Positions 1-7,580 of a stretch of 17,061 bases of DNA are shown in pieces. Each line of letters starts with the position of its first letter. The first letter of the stretch is position 1. This DNA comes from SpSt-398 sp033762195 (lineage in GTDB: Bacteria; Bacteroidota; Bacteroidia; Chitinophagales; Chitinophagaceae), in NCBI GenBank assembly GCA_033762195.1, contig JANRLV010000155.1, positions 1-17,061 on the forward strand. Reading direction: 5' to 3'. The notes beneath the pieces were generated by a model, which was not told the DNA's origin, did no database searches, and was given only the letters and a program-made list of their open reading frames with translations. The position numbers and the translations under genes are program-made.

Positions 1-1032
1 GATCTCCCAGTTACTATTGCGCAACAATAAGGCCAGCGGCTCAATCACATTGATCTCCGTGGCACTGTCTATTTTGTAATAAATAAAATGACGGTATAAT
101 TTTTTTACCAAATACCTGGACACTTCCACCTGTTTACTGAAAATCATATTCAACAGGTCATCCAATTCCTGCATACCGGCTGTAGCTCCGCTGCGGCCAG
201 TGATGGTGATATTATTATAAAAAGAAGAAAAGGTTTTATTGCCTGTATCATGCTGCCCGGCATCGAAATAAGCTACATTGTTTGTATAATCTATTTTCCA
301 TCCGGTCAACACGCGGGCGGCCTCTTTTACATCCTGTTCATTATAGTTGGGATTATTTTCTTTTCCCAGGGTGAACAGCTCCTGCAATTCACGGGAATAG
401 TTCTCATCCGGTGCAGTTTTGTTGTTGAGATAGCCGTTCAGGTAGCGTAACATGGCCACATCCAGGGTCACCTGTTTGACAAGGTCTTTGAAATTTCCCA
501 CCACATTTTGACGAAGTAATTTGTGATGATTATAGGACCATATCGCGAGGTCAACTTCATTGGACTGTGTAGCAAAATGGTTATGCCAGAACAACAACAT
601 TTTTTCGCGCACATTCCGGTCCTGGTTTAATATCAATCCGGTCCACCAGGCTTTAAAGGAACGACGGCGTTTAAAGTTGGCTGTGCCGTCATACGTTGTT
701 GTATTTACCCAGGTTTGCCCTTCGGCGATCCCAAGTTCAGGATCTCCGGTAGCAATGTCATTGTTATTATAACTCTTGAGTGGTGGTGGCGGCGGGGTGT
801 TATCTATCTGGAGCAATTCATCCACAGCCTGATCAAGAGTCAAACCGGAAAAATAGTTGACATCGGAGATCTTTGCTCCGAACATGGTCCGCTTTAAAAG
901 GTGGATCACTTCGGTCTTGGTCCAGGGACCGGTATAAGGATTGATACCTGACCATGTCCTGACCGCATCCGTATGAACGACAGGGTTGGTCTTTGGCTGC
1001 TTTCGCAGGGCAAGAAAATCTCTTCGGTCCAT
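1..1032 (-). CDS. DUF1800 family protein, 3' end outside window
   Basis: This reading frame is open from an ATG at 1032 to the left edge, giving 344 residues without a stop, so the C-terminal part is missing. It carries DUF1800 (PF08811) hallmarks: a Phe-Trp-His-Asn-His-Phe motif at about residues 148-153, Asn-Tyr-Ser-Arg-Glu-Leu with a following Glu-Leu-Phe-Thr-Leu-Gly at about 211-222, and an Ala-Ala-Arg-x-Leu-Thr-Gly-Trp motif ending at Trp245. The biochemical role of DUF1800 is not established; in Bacteroidota and Planctomycetes such genes usually neighbour a DUF1501 gene, which would lie off the left edge. The N-terminus has Arg-Arg-Asp-Phe-Leu, like a twin-arginine signal, but no hydrophobic stretch follows. 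A weak promoter (CTTG at 1125-1128, TATTTTTT at 1097-1104, minus strand) lies 65 nt upstream, so it may be transcribed separately from the thiolase gene before it. Confidence 0.9.
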   Translation of the reverse strand, partial: MDRRDFLALRKQPKTNPVVHTDAVRTWSGINPYTGPWTKTEVIHLLKRTMFGAKISDVNYFSGLTLDQAVDELLQIDNTPPPPPLKSYNNNDIATGDPELGIAEGQTWVNTTTYDGTANFKRRRSFKAWWTGLILNQDRNVREKMLLFWHNHFATQSNEVDLAIWSYNHHKLLRQNVVGNFKDLVKQVTLDVAMLRYLNGYLNNKTAPDENYSRELQELFTLGKENNPNYNEQDVKEAARVLTGWKIDYTNNVAYFDAGQHDTGNKTFSSFYNNITITGRSGATAGMQELDDLLNMIFSKQVEVSRYLVKKLYRHFIYYKIDSATEINVIEPLALLLRNSNWEI

Positions 1033-1148
1033 TTTCCAGGGAGTTTAGCCGTATTCACTAGGACAAGAATTTTTGGCCGAGGTTACACGGAGACCTAAAA
1101 AATACCCTTTTTTTTCAAGAACTGCAAGCGGGTCGGGAGGCGGGAGAC

Positions 1149-1204
1149 GTGAGGCGTGAGACGTCAGACGTGAGTCTTCTCACGCCTCACGCCTCACGTC
1201 TCAC
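1149..1204. repeat. Heptamer-built palindrome after the thiolase gene
   Basis: Two 26-nt arms (1149-1174 and 1179-1204) are reverse complements at 22 of 26 positions and are separated by a 4-nt TCTT loop. Both arms are made of a 7-bp word, GTGAGRC, in tandem on one side and inverted on the other. GAGGCGGGAGAC-like copies continue leftward to about 1133. The element lies 15 nt past the thiolase stop and upstream of the likely promoter of the DUF1800 gene, so it could act as a transcript-end hairpin; that role is inferred. Confidence 0.85.
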
Positions 1205-1219
1205 GGATCATGTTTCACG

Positions 1220-2395
1220 TTACAAATTCTCTACGATCCCTGCTATTCCCTGCCCGCCACCCACACAGGCGGAGATCATTCCATATTTTTTATTCAACCG
1301 CTTCATATCGTGTAGGTTCTGGATGGTCAGTTTGCAACCGGTGCATCCAAGGGGATGGCCCAGCGCGATAGCGCCCCCGTTGATATTTACTTTGGATGGA
1401 TCCAATCCTGCTTCGCGAATCACGGCCAGTGACTGTGAGGCAAAAGCCTCATTCAATTCAATGAGATCAATCTGGTCGAGGGTCATTCCGGCTTGTTTGA
1501 GTGCTTTGGGTATGGCCGCTACCGGACCAATCCCCATGATGCGTGGATGAACACCCGCCACGGCAGAGGTTACCAACCGCCCAATGGGTTTTAATCCCAG
1601 TTCATTGACCATGCGCTCACTCATCACGATCACAAAAGCCGCGCCATCGGAGGTTTGCGATGAATTACCAGCCGTCACGCATCCACCTGCAGCAAAAGCA
1701 GGTTTTAATTTCGCGAGGGCCTCCACCGATGTATCTGCTCTTGGTCCTTCATCGGTGTCTACTATATATTCCTTCTTTTTTCGCTTCCCATTTTCATCTA
1801 CATATACCTGTTCAACATTGATCGGCAGAATGCCCGGTTTAAAATGACCATTTTGAATCGCACTGATGGCTTTTTGGTGTGATTGATAGGCGAACAGATC
1901 CTGATCCTCACGGCTCACATTAAACTCCTTGGCCACTGCCTCTGCCGTTAATCCCATACTCAGATAATAGTCAGGTTCATCTTTGGCAATGGAATAGGCA
2001 GGTACGGTTTTCCAGCCTGCTGTAGGTACCAGACTCATACTTTCTGTTCCACCGGCGATAATACATTCCGCCATGCCCATCCGGATCTTAGCTGTTGCCA
2101 TGGCGATGGTTTCTAACCCGGAAGCGCAATACCGGTTTACCGTAACCCCGGGTACTTCGATACCCAACGCACGGGCACTGATGATCCGACCAAATTGCAG
2201 ACCCTGCTCCGCTTCGGGTACGGCATTTCCTACAATCACATCGTCTACCCTTTTCGCTTCCAGTTGAGGAACCGATTGCATAAGGCCCCGGATCACGTCA
2301 ATCGCCAGATCGTCAGGCCTTGTGAAGCGAAACGCTCCCCGTTTGGATTTCCCTACCGCCGTACGATAACCGGCAACAATATAAGCCTCCTGCAT
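1220..2395 (-). CDS. fadA: Acetyl-CoA C-acyltransferase (thiolase)
   Basis: A 391-residue thiolase of usual family length. It has all three catalytic signatures: the nucleophilic Cys90 in Cys-Ala-Ser-Gly-Leu, His347 in Gly-His-Pro-Leu-Gly, and Cys377 in Cys-Val-Gly-Gly-Gly-Gln-Gly near the C-terminus. Thiolases of this type cleave 3-ketoacyl-CoA with CoA, releasing acetyl-CoA (beta-oxidation), or run in reverse to condense acetyl-CoA. The sequence looks closest to the FadA/3-ketoacyl-CoA thiolase branch, but substrate chain length cannot be read from it and no fadB-like partner is present in the window. It is cytoplasmic, with no signal peptide. A good Bacteroidota promoter lies upstream (2454-2484). 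The gene stands alone: the next gene in the same direction is unrelated and separated by a palindrome. The symbol is a family-level assignment. Confidence 0.93.
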   Translation of the reverse strand: MQEAYIVAGYRTAVGKSKRGAFRFTRPDDLAIDVIRGLMQSVPQLEAKRVDDVIVGNAVPEAEQGLQFGRIISARALGIEVPGVTVNRYCASGLETIAMATAKIRMGMAECIIAGGTESMSLVPTAGWKTVPAYSIAKDEPDYYLSMGLTAEAVAKEFNVSREDQDLFAYQSHQKAISAIQNGHFKPGILPINVEQVYVDENGKRKKKEYIVDTDEGPRADTSVEALAKLKPAFAAGGCVTAGNSSQTSDGAAFVIVMSERMVNELGLKPIGRLVTSAVAGVHPRIMGIGPVAAIPKALKQAGMTLDQIDLIELNEAFASQSLAVIREAGLDPSKVNINGGAIALGHPLGCTGCKLTIQNLHDMKRLNKKYGMISACVGGGQGIAGIVENL

Positions 2396-2453
2396 AGTCT
2401 GATATTTTCAAATGACTGAAATAAGTAATAGTTGTTTATGCAACTTTCTATTT

Positions 2454-2484
2454 CAAAATTAATTCTTCCAGTCAATCCGGCAAA
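2454..2484 (-). promoter_or_regulatory. Bacteroidota-type promoter for the thiolase gene
   Basis: Read on the minus strand there is TTTG (2484-2481), a 19-bp spacer, then TAATTTTG (2461-2454). This matches the Bacteroidota -33/-7 consensus TTTG-N19-TAnnTTTG with no mismatch. It implies a leader of roughly 50 nt before the ATG at 2395. This is the best-formed promoter in the left half of the window. Confidence 0.65.
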
Positions 2485-2504
2485 CTTTTTATAAAGGGGA
2501 ATAT

Positions 2505-2512
2505 TATCTTCG
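2505..2512 (+). promoter_or_regulatory. Probable -7 element for the secreted-protein/pyrD operon
   Basis: TATCTTCG fits TAnnTTTG with one mismatch and sits 18 nt before the ATG at 2531. No clear TTTG is present about 19 bp upstream, so the -33 element is weak or absent. It faces away from the thiolase promoter in the same 135-bp divergent gap. Confidence 0.4.
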
Positions 2513-2530
2513 CAGAATAACTTAATCCCA

Positions 2531-3115
2531 ATGAGAAAATTTAGCTTGTCCCTTATCCTCGTTCTTTCGTTCTTTTTAACTATTCAGGCCCAACACGATC
2601 CCCGTTTGGTGCAACGGTTGGATTCCACCCTGTTGGCCACACGCGCTATGGATTTTAACCGCATCCTTGATCTTACTTACCCTAAACTGTTTGATCTGGT
2701 AGAGCGGGATCAGATGAAGGCGGTTCTCCGCTCCACTTTTGATAATAATCAATTTTTGATTACGCTGGATTCCTTAACGATTGCCTCCATATCGCCGGTA
2801 ATGACGGTAGGTACAGGACAATATGTAAAGGTTCAACATACGATGCTCATGATCTTTCATTTCAAGGATACAGCCGGTAAGGAAAACATAGAGACTGAAA
2901 AACTGGTGGCAAATACCATGGCCATGCAATACGGAGATGAAAATGTGAAGTATGATGAGGTTACAAGATCGATCAGGGTTTTTACCAAACCTGAAATGAT
3001 TGGGGCAAAAGATGATATCTCCCCGGAGTGGACATTTGTCAATTACAAAAAAGGGGACATGATCACGGAGCTATTATTCAGTAAAGAGATTAGGGATAAA
3101 CTGGCCGAAAACTGA
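2531..3115 (+). CDS. Hypothetical secreted protein, 194 aa
   Basis: I do not recognise a named family. The N-terminus (Met-Arg-Lys, then a run of Leu/Val/Phe, then Ile-Gln-Ala-Gln at about residues 18-21) is a clear Sec signal peptide with likely cleavage after Ala20; there is no lipobox Cys. The mature part of about 170 residues is mixed alpha/beta, with an N-terminal stretch of helices and then several beta-rich segments. It has no Cys, no CxxC, and no recognisable enzyme motif; the overall pattern could be an NTF2-like or similar small periplasmic fold, but this is a guess. The gene ends 7 nt before pyrD in the same direction, so the two are probably co-transcribed, though no functional link is evident. 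The start at 2531 is supported by the signal peptide and the -7-like box just upstream. Confidence 0.8.
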   Translation: MRKFSLSLILVLSFFLTIQAQHDPRLVQRLDSTLLATRAMDFNRILDLTYPKLFDLVERDQMKAVLRSTFDNNQFLITLDSLTIASISPVMTVGTGQYVKVQHTMLMIFHFKDTAGKENIETEKLVANTMAMQYGDENVKYDEVTRSIRVFTKPEMIGAKDDISPEWTFVNYKKGDMITELLFSKEIRDKLAEN

Positions 3116-3122
3116 TTTTCCC

Positions 3123-4145
3123 ATGTACACCTTACTTCGCAATTTCCTATTTCTGTTTGGTCCGGAGCAAGCGCATCATATTTCCATGAAACTCCTGAAG
3201 CTGGGCTGCTCCTTCCCTATTATTCGTCAATTGATCGCGCGGCAGTTTACCCCACCCGACAAACCGGTGACGGCTTTTGGTATCCGGTTTCGCAACCATA
3301 TTGGATTGGGAGCAGGTTTTGATAAAAATGCCAAATACCTGCGCGAGTTGGAAGCACTTGGTTTTGGCTGTGTGGAGATCGGCACGGTTACCCCAAAGGC
3401 ACAGGATGGCAATGATCGACCCCGGTTGTTTCGTCTTCCAGCCGATAAGGCGCTGATCAACCGGATGGGTTTTAACAATGAAGGCGTGGAGGCTGTTGCA
3501 AAACGCTTGCGTAAATGGAAAGAAAAAAAACATGTAATGGTCATCGGTGGCAATATTGGAAAGAATAAGGTCACGCCCAACAACGATGCCTGGATGGATT
3601 ACGAGATCTGTTTCAACGAACTACACCCTTACGTCGATTATTTTGTGGTAAATGTGAGTTCCCCCAATACGCCTGGATTGCGAGAGCTGCAGGAAAAAGA
3701 ATCCCTCCGCAAGATCCTCACCAACCTGCAATGCCTGAATGATGAGAAGACGGTCAAAAAACCCATACTGCTAAAGATCGCGCCTGATCTTACCCGGGAA
3801 CAATTGGATGATGTGGTGAACTTAGCCCTGGAGATCGAACTCGACGGGATCGTGGCGACCAATACCACCGTTTCACGGGCGGGGTTGCGCACACCGGCTG
3901 ATGAGGTGGAAAAGATGGGAGCCGGTGGACTGAGTGGCGCGCCAGTCCGCAGCCGGAGCACGGAAGTGGTGGAATATCTGTTTCGAAAATCAAATGGAAA
4001 ACTCCCCATCATCGCCTCGGGTGGTATCTTTGTTGCCGCCGACGCGCGTGAGAAACTCAGGGCAGGGGCCTCCCTTATCCAGGTATGGACCGGTTTTATT
4101 TACGAAGGACCGGGTATCCTGAAGAATATCTGCCGCGGTCAGTGA
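3123..4145 (+). CDS. pyrD: Dihydroorotate dehydrogenase (quinone), class 2
   Basis: A 340-residue class 2 enzyme that oxidises dihydroorotate to orotate in pyrimidine synthesis and passes electrons to membrane quinone (likely menaquinone in this phylum). The N-terminal 40 residues form the helical membrane-associating extension typical of class 2. Visible core motifs are the FMN-site Gly-Leu-Gly-Ala-Gly-Phe-Asp-Lys-Asn at about 61-69, Asn-Arg-Met-Gly-Phe-Asn-Asn at about 113-119, and Asn177-Val-Ser-Ser180-Pro-Asn182-Thr. By comparison with E. coli PyrD (Asn172, Ser175, Asn177), Ser180 is the expected catalytic base; class 1 enzymes use Cys there. Further C-terminal are Lys in Leu-Leu-Lys-Ile-Ala-Pro, Asn-Thr-Thr, Gly-Gly-Leu-Ser-Gly and Ala-Ser-Gly-Gly-Ile-Phe. 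It lies 7 nt after the secreted protein gene and 13 nt before terC, suggesting one transcript. Confidence 0.96.
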   Translation: MYTLLRNFLFLFGPEQAHHISMKLLKLGCSFPIIRQLIARQFTPPDKPVTAFGIRFRNHIGLGAGFDKNAKYLRELEALGFGCVEIGTVTPKAQDGNDRPRLFRLPADKALINRMGFNNEGVEAVAKRLRKWKEKKHVMVIGGNIGKNKVTPNNDAWMDYEICFNELHPYVDYFVVNVSSPNTPGLRELQEKESLRKILTNLQCLNDEKTVKKPILLKIAPDLTREQLDDVVNLALEIELDGIVATNTTVSRAGLRTPADEVEKMGAGGLSGAPVRSRSTEVVEYLFRKSNGKLPIIASGGIFVAADAREKLRAGASLIQVWTGFIYEGPGILKNICRGQ

Positions 4146-4158
4146 TCAAATAAATTAC

Positions 4159-4962
4159 ATGGAACACTTATTTACATCGGAAAGCATCATCAGTTTTGTT
4201 GTCCTGGTCATTCTTGAGGTCGTGCTGGGCATAGACAATGTGATCTTTGTCAGTATCATCATGAACCGGCTGAAAAGCCTTAAAGAACAAAAAAGAGCCC
4301 GTCGTATCTGGATGATCACAGGCATCCTCTCACGCAGCTTATTGCTGATGGGATTGGGATGGCTGCTTTCGCAAAAAGGGAAAGCGGTATTTACCATCTC
4401 CGGAAAAGGATTCGATCTGGCCAGTCTGGTAATGCTTCTGGGCGGCTTGTTTCTAATATACAAATCAGTCAAGGAAATCCATAACAAACTGGAAGGGGAA
4501 GACCCCAATGCCGCCACAAAAAATGCAAAAGGTATCAGCTTAGGCCAGGCCATTGCCCAGATCATGCTCATTGATGCCGTATTCTCCTTCGACAGCATCA
4601 TCACTGCCGGTGGAACAGCCAAGCATGTAGAGATCATGATCGCGGCTGTAGTGATTGAGATGACCATTATGTTTTTATTCAGCCCCCGCATTGCCGGTTT
4701 TATCCATAAACACCCCACCTTGAAAATGCTGGCGCTTTCCTTCCTTGTCATGATCGGTCTAAGCCTGATCATTGAAGGATGGGATAGCGAAGCGGCGCAC
4801 CAGTTGCACCTGAAAAATTATATCTACTTCGGTATGGCCTTCTCTTTTGTGGTAGAATTGTTGAACATGACCATGCGCAGTCGGGAGAAAAAGAAAAAGG
4901 CGCATGTGGTGAAATTGAACGAACCCGTGTTGGAGCAGGATGACTCACCGCAAAGAACATAA
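4159..4962 (+). CDS. TerC family integral membrane protein
   Basis: A 267-residue protein with about seven hydrophobic membrane segments. It has the two TerC-family acidic membrane motifs: Leu-Gly-Ile-Asp-Asn-Val-Ile-Phe near residues 23-30 (Asp26) and Ile-Asp-Ala-Val-Phe-Ser-Phe-Asp-Ser in the middle of the protein. Family members (TerC, Alx, YgjT/YkoY types) are linked to tellurite resistance and to manganese export; the substrate here cannot be told from sequence, and no other ter genes are nearby. The C-terminus is a charged cytoplasmic tail rich in Lys and Arg. The last residues (Ser-Pro-Gln-Arg-Thr) and the TAA stop are encoded by the left arm of a palindrome (4946-5043), so the tail end was probably altered when that repeat arrived. 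It follows pyrD by 13 nt. Confidence 0.92.
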   Translation: MEHLFTSESIISFVVLVILEVVLGIDNVIFVSIIMNRLKSLKEQKRARRIWMITGILSRSLLLMGLGWLLSQKGKAVFTISGKGFDLASLVMLLGGLFLIYKSVKEIHNKLEGEDPNAATKNAKGISLGQAIAQIMLIDAVFSFDSIITAGGTAKHVEIMIAAVVIEMTIMFLFSPRIAGFIHKHPTLKMLALSFLVMIGLSLIIEGWDSEAAHQLHLKNYIYFGMAFSFVVELLNMTMRSREKKKKAHVVKLNEPVLEQDDSPQRT

Positions 4963-5043
4963 GCACGCAGAGAAACGCACAGATTTTTTTGAAGGAATAA
5001 ATATCTTCATCTATATCTCTGCGTTCTCAGGTTCTCTGCGGTG
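4946..5043. repeat. Palindrome between convergent terC and rsmE
   Basis: Arms at 4946-4973 and 5016-5043 are each 28 nt and are reverse complements at 24 positions, with a 42-nt centre that is AT-rich. The recurring word is close to CGCAGAGAA, with a period of about 8-9 bp. The left arm supplies the last five terC codons and its stop; the right arm ends 2 nt before the rsmE stop codon (5046-5048). It fills the entire gap between two convergent genes, so a shared bidirectional transcript-end role is plausible but not shown. Confidence 0.88.
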
Positions 5044-5045
5044 AA

Positions 5046-5753
5046 TCATATTTTCAATAACATAAGCCCGACAACCCCTGCTGTCTCCGTTCTTAACCTC
5101 GTATCACCCAGCGACACCGGCGAAAACCCTTTTTCCATGGCCAGTTCGATCTCCTGGTTTGTAAAATCTCCTTCGGGTCCGATCAGCAGCAAGCGTTCAT
5201 TCCCGGTATTTTTCTGCGCAGCAAGACCTGATTTTTCACCCTCGGCACAATGAGCAATAAACAGGTCGTGATTATTAAAAGATTGTTGAAGATAAGCGCT
5301 CATCTCTATTGGTTCCTTTAGTTCAGGCAACCAGGCCTGTTGGCTTTGGATCATCGCGGCTATGCAGATGCCTTGCAATCGGTCCTGGCGAAATTTCTCG
5401 CGTTCGGTGCGCGCGCAGATCAACGGTTGAATAACCGAAACACCGATCTCCGTAGCCTTTTCGAGGAACCACTCAAAACGACTGGCATTTTTTATAAGGG
5501 AAATAGCGATGGTGATTCGGGGAGAAAAAGGAGCTGCACTTTCCACCTTTTTAATGATCACCCTACAGTGTTTTTTATGTTCTTCTTCGATTTCGGCAAG
5601 GATAAAATGGCCTTTCCCATCGGTCAGTTGCAAATGCTCCCCTTTTTTCATTCGCAATACCTGAATGATATGGCGTGAATTTTCTTCTCCCAGATCGAGA
5701 CGGGATTCGTTTTGAAAGGCAGGAATATAAAATAATGGAAGCTGCGTTTGCAT
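5046..5753 (-). CDS. rsmE: 16S rRNA (uracil-1498-N3)-methyltransferase
   Basis: A 235-residue SPOUT-class methyltransferase, within the usual 230-250 residue length. RsmE methylates N3 of U1498 in 16S rRNA of the small subunit using S-adenosylmethionine. The N-terminal 70 residues form the small beta-barrel RNA-binding domain (His-Ile-Ile-Gln-Val-Leu-Arg pattern at about 28-34). The C-terminal knotted cofactor site is marked by Ile-Gly-Pro-Glu-Gly-Asp-Phe at about 191-197 and Leu-Gly-Asp-Thr-Arg-Leu-Arg-Thr-Glu-Thr-Ala at 215-225. The usual forms are Gly-Pro-Glu-Gly-Gly and Leu-Gly-x-Arg-Ile-Leu-Arg-x-Glu-Thr-Ala, so both are slightly diverged: Asp replaces the second Gly, and the loop reads Thr-Arg-Leu-Arg. 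The ATG at 5753 follows the dnaB stop by 8 nt, so the two are very likely co-transcribed. Confidence 0.94.
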   Translation of the reverse strand: MQTQLPLFYIPAFQNESRLDLGEENSRHIIQVLRMKKGEHLQLTDGKGHFILAEIEEEHKKHCRVIIKKVESAAPFSPRITIAISLIKNASRFEWFLEKATEIGVSVIQPLICARTEREKFRQDRLQGICIAAMIQSQQAWLPELKEPIEMSAYLQQSFNNHDLFIAHCAEGEKSGLAAQKNTGNERLLLIGPEGDFTNQEIELAMEKGFSPVSLGDTRLRTETAGVVGLMLLKI

Positions 5754-5761
5754 GATAAGAA

Positions 5762-7306
5762 TTAGAAAGGATCTTCATCCCCCATATCCAGGTCATTCAT
5801 TTTGCTACCAGTTTGGTAGAATACCTTAGGACCATCATCATCTTTCACCGGTCTCCAGTTTCCTCCAGGCATACCAAAATCCGATTCACCACCATCCTCA
5901 ATAAATTTCTGGATATGAAGCAGGGCCCTGAGTTTGATCGTTTCAAGGGAACCATTCCGGTGTTTGGCGATCCGTACATGGGTTTCTCCTTTATTGCTCT
6001 CCCCCATTTCATTGGAGGTGATATCATAGTATTCAGGGCGATACAGGAACATAACCATATCGGCATCTTGTTCGATCGCTCCCGATTCACGCAGGTCACT
6101 CAACTGGGGCATCTTGTTTCCTTCTTTCCTGGTTTCAACCGCCCGGCTTAACTGCGAAAGGGCGATGATGGGGATGCTCAGTTCTTTTGCCAGGCCTTTC
6201 AGGTTTCGGGAGATATTACTGATCTCCTGTTCCCTGTTTCCCTGCCGGTTATCATTGGTACCACTCATGAGCTGGAGATAGTCAATGATGACCATTCCGA
6301 TATTGTGCTTGTTTTTGAGACGACGGCATTTAGCGCGCAATTCAAAAATATTCAGGGCAGGGGTATCATCAATAAAGATCGGCGCCTGCGCCAGGCGTTG
6401 AATACCCCGTGCATACAATTGCTTCATTTCATGCTCTTCCATTTTACCGCGGCTGATCTTCTCCAACCAGATCTCACTTTCAGCAGAAAGGATCCGTTGC
6501 ACCAACTGACCGGCACTCATCTCCAGCGAGAAGAAAGCAACCGGTGTGGGTTTGTTCGCATTGAGGGCAGCGTTCCTCGCCAGGTTAAGGGCAAAGGCTG
6601 TTTTACCAACGGCAGGACGTGCCGCCAAAATGATCAGGTCGGTATTCTGCCATCCGTAAGTAACTCGGTCAAGTCCGGGGAAACCACTGGGCACACCCGT
6701 AACATCTTCGTTTTTATGCCGCAGGTCTTCGATCCGTTGAATGGTTTTTACCAAAACCGAATCAATGGTATCAAAGTTTTTCCGCAGGTGATTATTGGTG
6801 ATCTCAAATAATTTGCTTTCCGCATCATCCAGCAGATCGAATACATCGGTGGAATCTTCAAAGGCATCACCAATGATCTCGCCACTGATGCGGATCAGTT
6901 CGCGCTGAATGAATTTCTGCAATACAATACGGGCATGCGCCTCGATATTGGCCGATGATACAACGGTATTTGTTAAGCGGGTCACATAATAGGCCCCACC
7001 TACCATATCCAATTCCTCTCTGGTGCGGAGTTCTTCCGATACGGTCAGGATATCGATCGGCTGGCTTTTTTGCGCCAGGGATTGCATGGAGCGAAAAATC
7101 CGCTGATGCGCTTCTACATAAAAACATTCGGGCTTCAGTATCTCCACCACCGCGTCAAAGGCATTTTTCTCCAGCATGATGGCGCCTAATACGGCTTCTT
7201 CCAATTCCTTGGCCTGTGGGGGAACTTTGCCATAGACCATGGGGGTCAGGTCTGGCACATTCTTCTTGCGTTGCTTCCGGTCGCGATTCAGGTTAGTAAG
7301 GTCCAT
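5762..7306 (-). CDS. dnaB: Replicative DNA helicase
   Basis: A 514-residue hexameric 5'-3' helicase that unwinds DNA at the replication fork. The N-terminal DnaB domain (about residues 30-135) is followed by a linker and the RecA-like motor. Walker A is Ala-Arg-Pro-Ala-Val-Gly-Lys235-Thr, and Walker B is Ile-Ile-Asp342-Tyr-Leu-Gln-Leu. Ser-Gln-Leu-Ser-Arg and the Asp-Leu-Arg-Glu-Ser-Gly-Ala-Ile-Glu-Gln-Asp-Ala-Asp motif come later. There is no intein. Residues 1-30 are an extra basic extension. The last 25 residues are a flexible acidic tail ending Asp-Met-Gly-Asp-Glu-Asp-Pro-Phe, which resembles the SSB C-terminal tip. It is the first gene of a dnaB-rsmE pair and diverges from pheT across 342 bp. 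I could not find a clear TAnnTTTG promoter for it. Confidence 0.97.
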   Translation of the reverse strand: MDLTNLNRDRKQRKKNVPDLTPMVYGKVPPQAKELEEAVLGAIMLEKNAFDAVVEILKPECFYVEAHQRIFRSMQSLAQKSQPIDILTVSEELRTREELDMVGGAYYVTRLTNTVVSSANIEAHARIVLQKFIQRELIRISGEIIGDAFEDSTDVFDLLDDAESKLFEITNNHLRKNFDTIDSVLVKTIQRIEDLRHKNEDVTGVPSGFPGLDRVTYGWQNTDLIILAARPAVGKTAFALNLARNAALNANKPTPVAFFSLEMSAGQLVQRILSAESEIWLEKISRGKMEEHEMKQLYARGIQRLAQAPIFIDDTPALNIFELRAKCRRLKNKHNIGMVIIDYLQLMSGTNDNRQGNREQEISNISRNLKGLAKELSIPIIALSQLSRAVETRKEGNKMPQLSDLRESGAIEQDADMVMFLYRPEYYDITSNEMGESNKGETHVRIAKHRNGSLETIKLRALLHIQKFIEDGGESDFGMPGGNWRPVKDDDGPKVFYQTGSKMNDLDMGDEDPF

Positions 7307-7501
7307 AGTCTTAAAGATTGACTCTTTTTGACCTTCGGGTTCGTATTCCAGCCTTGTGTTAAGTAAATATTACCTCAGTGTGATGGAAATGTTATCCGAT
7401 AGTCTGAACGGCGAATTTAAAGGCAAGAAAATTGCCTTCCATGATTTGCCGGATCATTTTTTACCAATTTTACCTACCCTGCACCATCATCTATTCACTC
7501 G

Positions 7502-7552
7502 TTATCCCCATCCAAAACAGGTTAATCCACAGCTTTTCCCTGGTCATCCACA
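7502..7552 (+). promoter_or_regulatory. Cluster of three DnaA-box-like sites in 21-bp phase
   Basis: TTATCCCCA (7502-7510), TAATCCACA (7523-7531) and TCATCCACA (7544-7552) each differ from the consensus TTATCCACA at one position. All three have the same orientation, and their starts are exactly 21 bp apart, about two helical turns. A weaker two-mismatch site, CTATTCACT, starts at 7491, 11 bp before the first. An AT-rich segment begins about 28 bp beyond the last site. The arrangement resembles an origin or a DnaA-responsive regulatory region upstream of dnaB, but none of the sites is perfect. Confidence 0.45.
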
Positions 7553-7580
7553 AGTTACTCCAATTCCCGCGAATGACTGT

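Noticed and set aside
191..897. Several small plus-strand frames in the first kilobase
   Set aside because: All lie opposite the DUF1800 gene, whose minus-strand frame is continuous and has conserved motifs.
1149..1550. 133-codon plus-strand frame starting in the palindrome
   Set aside because: It overlaps the thiolase gene antisense, its first 20 codons are repeat sequence, and it shows no protein family features.
4155..4772. 205-codon antisense frame opposite terC
   Set aside because: It lies opposite a clear TerC gene and encodes a low-complexity Met/Ser/Thr/Arg-rich chain, as expected from the complement of a membrane-protein gene.
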